Shown here: positions 5,215-8,664 of the stretch, one piece after another
Numbering within the stretch: position 1 is the first letter of the stretch
Layout: every line of letters begins with the position of its first letter
Assembly (NCBI GenBank): GCA_041568335.1
Contig: JBFFZZ010000122.1
Coordinates: 1 to 8,664, forward strand
DNA from: WVWW01 sp041568335
GTDB taxonomy: Bacteria > Acidobacteriota > Polarisedimenticolia > Polarisedimenticolales > Polarisedimenticolaceae
DNA: 8,664 nucleotides
Reading direction: 5' to 3'
Position numbers and translations under genes: made by a program
The notes under the pieces: model-generated
What the model was told of the DNA's origin: nothing
What the model saw: only the letters and a program-made list of their open reading frames with translations
The model's database searches: none

Positions 5215-8200
5215 CTAAGCGGCCTGTCGTTGTCGAAGTTCACGACGGATCTCGCGTTTGAGCAAGAACCCTTTCCACACCATGTAGATCGCCGGGATGA
5301 TCAGCAGCGTCAGCACGGTGGCGCTTGTCAGACCGCCGACCATCGGGGCGGCGATGCGTTGCATGACCTGCGAACCGGACTCGAAGACGTTGCCGGCCAT
5401 CACGGGAAGCAGCGCGATGATCGTGGTGGCTACCGTCATCAATTTCGGCCGCACACGTAACACGGCACCCTCGATGATCCCGTCGTACAGATCGGTCATC
5501 GTTGCAAGTCGTCCCTCCACCCTTCGCCGCTCGTAGACCTCGTCGAGGTAGGCGAGCATCACGATACCGGTTTCCGCGGCCAACCCGGCCAGGGCGATGA
5601 ACCCGACGGCGACGGCGACGCTCATGTTGTAGCCCAGCACGTACATGAGCCACACCCCGCCGACGAGCGAGAACGGGATGGCCAGCAGGACGACCAGTAC
5701 CTCGGTGATGTTCCTGAAGTGAACGTAGAGCAGGAAGAAGATGATCAGCAACGTGAACGGAACCACGAGCATGAGTCGCTGTTGCGCGCGTTCCATGAAC
5801 TCGTAGCGACCGCTCCATTTGATGCTGTAACCGGGGGGCAGGTCGATCCGGTCGCCGACCGCTTGTTTGGCCCGCTTCACATAGGAACCGAGATCTACCT
5901 CGTCTTCGCGGATGCTGACCTGGATCCACGCGTTGAGCCGTGCGTTTTCGCTCTTGATCACCGGTGGTCCCTTCTTGATCTGAAGCTGGGCCAGTTGCCC
6001 GAGCGGGATGTGCTCGCCGCGCGGCGTCGGCACGAGGACACGGGCCAGTTTTCGGGGATCGTCACGTAGCTCGGGCTTGTAGCGCAGGTTGACCGGGTAA
6101 CGTTCCAACCGCTCCACGGTCTGCGTGATGTTCATGCCGCCGATGGCGGTCATGATCACGTCCTGGATGTCGCCCACGGTCAAGCCGTAGCGGGCCGCCT
6201 CGGCACGATCGATCTCGAAGTCCAGGTAGTTTCCGCCGAACGATCGATCGGCGTAGGCGGACAGCGTGCCCGGAAGCGCCTCGACGGCGCGGGCCGCCTG
6301 CTGGGCCAGGTCCTGCAGCGTGACCAGGTCGGGGCCCGAGATCTTGATCCCGACCGGTGCACGGATCCCCGTGGTGAGCATGTCCAGGCGAACCTTGATC
6401 GGTCCCTCCATGCCCGCATTGGTCAACCCGGGGAACCGGATGGCGTCGTTGATCGCGCGGTCCAGATCGCCGGGCTCGCGGGCGGGCGCGGTTTCGGGCC
6501 ACAGCTCGGCCAACCAGCCGTGAACTCGTCGTGGAAGCGGCCAGTTGGTGTAAAACCGCTTGACCTCCCGCTGCGGCCATTCCTCCGGCGGTTTCAGCAT
6601 GATCGTCGTCTCGATCATCGACAGCGGCGCGGGATCGGTCGATGTATCCGCCCGACCGATCTTCCCGAACGTGTGCTGCACTTCCGGAAACTGCTTGATG
6701 ATCTTGTTGGTCTGCTGGAGCAGCTCCTTCGATTTCGTGATGGAGATACCCGGATCGGTCGTCGGCATCCACAGGAAATCGCCCTCGTACAGCGGCGGAA
6801 TGAACTCGTTGCCGAGTCTCTGGAACGGAAGCCAGGTGGCGGCCGTCACCAGCAGGGCGGCAAGAATGACCGTTTTGGGAAAGCGCAGCACGAAATGGAT
6901 GAACGGCCGATACGCCCAGATGAAGAAACGGCTGATCGGGTTCTTGTTCTCCGGACGGATCCTGCCCCGGATGAGCAACGCCATCAGCACGGGAATGAAC
7001 GTGATCGCCAGGATCGCGGCGGCGGCCATGGCGAACGTCTTCGTGTAGGCCAGCGGACGGAAGAGCCGGCCTTCCTGCGCCTGCAACGTAAAGACCGGCA
7101 GGAACGAAAGGGTGATGATCAGCAGGCTGAAGAACAGTGCGGGGCCGACTTCCTTCGCTGCACGGATGATAACCGCATCGCGATCGATCGACTCCCCACT
7201 CTCCCGCGCCCGTTCCAGGTGCTTGTGCGCGTTCTCGACCATCACGACGCTCGCATCGACCATCACGCCGATCGCGATGGCGATGCCGCCGAGCGACATG
7301 ATGTTGGCGTTGATTCCGAGCCAGTACATCACCAGGAACGACATCAGGATGCCGACGGGCAGGGTAACGATCGCGACAAAGGCGCTACGGAAATGAAGCA
7401 AGAAGACCATGCAGACCAGGGCGACGACGATCAGCTCTTCGGTCAGCTTGCGTTGAAGGACGTCGATCGCTCTTTCGATCAGTGTGGAGCGGTCGTAAAC
7501 GGGGACGATCTCGACGCCGTCGGGGAGACCTGCTTTCAGCTGCTCGAGCTTGTTCTTGATGCGGGCGATGGTCGTGAGGGCGTTCTCGCCGAGGCGCATG
7601 ACCACGATGCCGCCGACGACCTCACCCTCTCCGTTCAGCTCGACGAGCCCCCTGCGCAGCTCGGGGCCGAGACCGACCTCGGCGATGTCCTTGATCAGCA
7701 CCGGCGTGCCGGTGGCGCTGACCCCGACGGGCACGTTTTCCACGTCTTCGAGATTCTTGAAGTAGCCAAGCCCGCGGACCATGAACTCGGTCTCGGCCAT
7801 CTCCACGAGCCGGCCACCGACGTCGTTGTTGCTGCGTTGGAGGGCATTCCGGAGCCTGGACAGGGAGATGTCGTAGCCCCGCAGCTTGATGGGATCGACG
7901 GTCACCTGGTATTGCTTGACATACCCACCGATGCTGGCGACCTCGGCGACGCCTTCGACGCTGGTCAGCTCGTAGCGCAGGTACCAGTCCTGAATACTGC
8001 GTAGCTCCTGCAGAGAGTGTTTCTCGGAGACCAGGGCGTACTCGTAGACCCAGCCCACGCCGGTCGCGTCGGGTCCGAGCTCGACCTTGGCCGACGGCGG
8101 CAGGGAGCCCTGAATCCCGGAGAGGTACTCGAGGACCCTTCCCCGGGCCCAGTAGAGATCGGTGCCGTCTTCGAAGATGACGTAGACGAAGGAGAACCCG

Positions 8201-8463
8201 AAGAAGGAGTACCCCCGCACCACCTTGGCGTAGGGCACCGCGAGCATCTTCGTCGTCAACGGATACGTCACCTGGTCTTCAACGACCTGCGGCGCCTGTC
8301 CCGGGAACGACGTGAACAGGATGACCTGAGCATCGGACAGGTCCGGGATCGCGTCCAACGGGATGTTCAGCATCGCGATCGCACCTGCAACGATCAGTGC
8401 CGTCGTGATGAGGATCACGAACAACTTGTTGCGCACGCAGGCTTCAATGACTCGTTCGATCAT
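5215..8463 (-). CDS. cusA: CusA-type heavy-metal efflux RND transporter (HME family)
   Basis: 1082 residues, slightly longer than E. coli CusA. This is the proton-driven inner-membrane pump of a CusCBA-type complex expelling Cu(I)/Ag(I) from periplasm or cytoplasm. Seen: TM1 (about 12-34), first periplasmic domain, TM2-TM6 (about 342-498), TM7 (529-546), second periplasmic domain, and TM8-TM12 (about 898-1064). TM4 has GVMVDASVVMVENAHK with Asp403; Glu964 and Lys1007 correspond to the proton-relay residues Asp405, Glu939 and Lys984 of CusA. The three Cu(I)-binding methionines of CusA (573, 623, 672) correspond to Met566 (LWMPTTDPGIS), Met616 (APLSMIETT) and Met695 (RLDMLTTGI), and Glu625 to Glu618, favouring monovalent metal over Zn/Co/Ni. 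The position of Lys678 is Arg701. About 30 extra residues lie between Met616 and Met695. The ATG at 8463 has a GGGGAG ribosome site seven bases upstream and follows the cusB stop by four bases. Confidence 0.96.
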   Translation of the reverse strand: MIERVIEACVRNKLFVILITTALIVAGAIAMLNIPLDAIPDLSDAQVILFTSFPGQAPQVVEDQVTYPLTTKMLAVPYAKVVRGYSFFGFSFVYVIFEDGTDLYWARGRVLEYLSGIQGSLPPSAKVELGPDATGVGWVYEYALVSEKHSLQELRSIQDWYLRYELTSVEGVAEVASIGGYVKQYQVTVDPIKLRGYDISLSRLRNALQRSNNDVGGRLVEMAETEFMVRGLGYFKNLEDVENVPVGVSATGTPVLIKDIAEVGLGPELRRGLVELNGEGEVVGGIVVMRLGENALTTIARIKNKLEQLKAGLPDGVEIVPVYDRSTLIERAIDVLQRKLTEELIVVALVCMVFLLHFRSAFVAIVTLPVGILMSFLVMYWLGINANIMSLGGIAIAIGVMVDASVVMVENAHKHLERARESGESIDRDAVIIRAAKEVGPALFFSLLIITLSFLPVFTLQAQEGRLFRPLAYTKTFAMAAAAILAITFIPVLMALLIRGRIRPENKNPISRFFIWAYRPFIHFVLRFPKTVILAALLVTAATWLPFQRLGNEFIPPLYEGDFLWMPTTDPGISITKSKELLQQTNKIIKQFPEVQHTFGKIGRADTSTDPAPLSMIETTIMLKPPEEWPQREVKRFYTNWPLPRRVHGWLAELWPETAPAREPGDLDRAINDAIRFPGLTNAGMEGPIKVRLDMLTTGIRAPVGIKISGPDLVTLQDLAQQAARAVEALPGTLSAYADRSFGGNYLDFEIDRAEAARYGLTVGDIQDVIMTAIGGMNITQTVERLERYPVNLRYKPELRDDPRKLARVLVPTPRGEHIPLGQLAQLQIKKGPPVIKSENARLNAWIQVSIREDEVDLGSYVKRAKQAVGDRIDLPPGYSIKWSGRYEFMERAQQRLMLVVPFTLLIIFFLLYVHFRNITEVLVVLLAIPFSLVGGVWLMYVLGYNMSVAVAVGFIALAGLAAETGIVMLAYLDEVYERRRVEGRLATMTDLYDGIIEGAVLRVRPKLMTVATTIIALLPVMAGNVFESGSQVMQRIAAPMVGGLTSATVLTLLIIPAIYMVWKGFLLKREIRRELRQRQAA

Positions 8464-8467
8464 CGGC

Positions 8468-8664
8468 CTACTCCCCGTGGTCGTGCCCGTCGTTGGAACT
8501 CCGACGCTGCATGAACTTGGCGATCGCTTCCTGGACCCGGCTCTCGGAGTCGAGCATGAACTGTGCCTGGGTGACGACGCGTTCGCCTTCTTCGAGCCCG
8601 CTCAGGATCTGAACACGGGCCTGCTCGCCCTCGATCCCCAGGGTGACCTCCCGTGGCTGGAAAC
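8468..8664 (-). CDS. cusB: CusB-type efflux RND periplasmic adaptor subunit, C-terminal fragment (cut by window edge)
   Basis: Only the last 65 residues are in the window; the gene continues beyond the right edge. Reading from its third base inward, the frame gives FQPREVTLGIEG, then ILSGLEEGERVVTQAQFMLDSESRVQEAIAKF, the typical membrane-proximal domain and tail of CusB-like membrane-fusion proteins, which bridge the RND pump and the outer-membrane channel. The last ten or so residues (SNDGHDHGE) contain two His in an acidic, flexible tail that could bind metal. This is a modest inference. The TAG stop at 8468-8470 is four bases before the cusA ATG, so the two are coupled, matching the fixed cusB-cusA order in known operons. 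Signal peptide, hairpin and metal-binding Met residues of the N-terminal half cannot be assessed. Confidence 0.93.
   Translation of the reverse strand, partial: FQPREVTLGIEGEQARVQILSGLEEGERVVTQAQFMLDSESRVQEAIAKFMQRRSSNDGHDHGE

Noticed and set aside
6520..8004. A 494-codon plus-strand open frame opposite cusA
   Set aside because: Its translation is dominated by Asp, Arg, His and Gln with no recognisable fold, and it is antisense to a certain CusA. It is a high-GC shadow frame.

Overview
The window looks like a GC-rich chromosomal segment from a diderm (Gram-negative-type) bacterium. It encodes an RND tripartite efflux pump with its periplasmic adaptor, a secreted c-type cytochrome and a probable lipoprotein, and it uses strong AGGAGG-type ribosome sites. 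The lineage cannot be fixed from the sequence alone. There are no phage, insertion-sequence, CRISPR, rRNA or tRNA signals.

Layout: (1) positions 52-958, plus strand: a RimJ/RimL-type GNAT acetyltransferase followed one base later by a small Cys-containing conserved protein, ending in a hairpin plus T-tract terminator. (2) 969-2221, minus strand: a secreted class I cytochrome c (upstream) followed by a small-molecule-type SAM methyltransferase fold that carries an apparent lipoprotein signal peptide. (3) 2371-8664, minus strand, read right to left: the end of a CusB-type adaptor, a complete CusA-type RND pump, a UbiE-like class I SAM methyltransferase and a CopA-type Cu(I) P1B-ATPase. The junctions are very tight (4, 2 and 1 bases), so this is almost certainly one translationally coupled operon whose promoter lies beyond the right edge.

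How they work together: CopA would move Cu(I) (possibly Ag(I)) from cytoplasm to periplasm, and CusBA would expel it across the outer membrane. All three CusA methionine ligands and the Cu-ATPase signatures (CPC, YN, MS..S) are present. The outer-membrane channel, a metallochaperone and a metal-responsive regulator are not in the window. The least explained parts are the methyltransferase embedded between cusA and copA, the methyltransferase-fold protein with an export signal, and a perfect 8-bp inverted repeat that runs into the ribosome-binding site of the cytochrome gene. No wholly new multi-gene system is evident. The core is a recognisable copper/silver efflux operon with unusual accessory genes.
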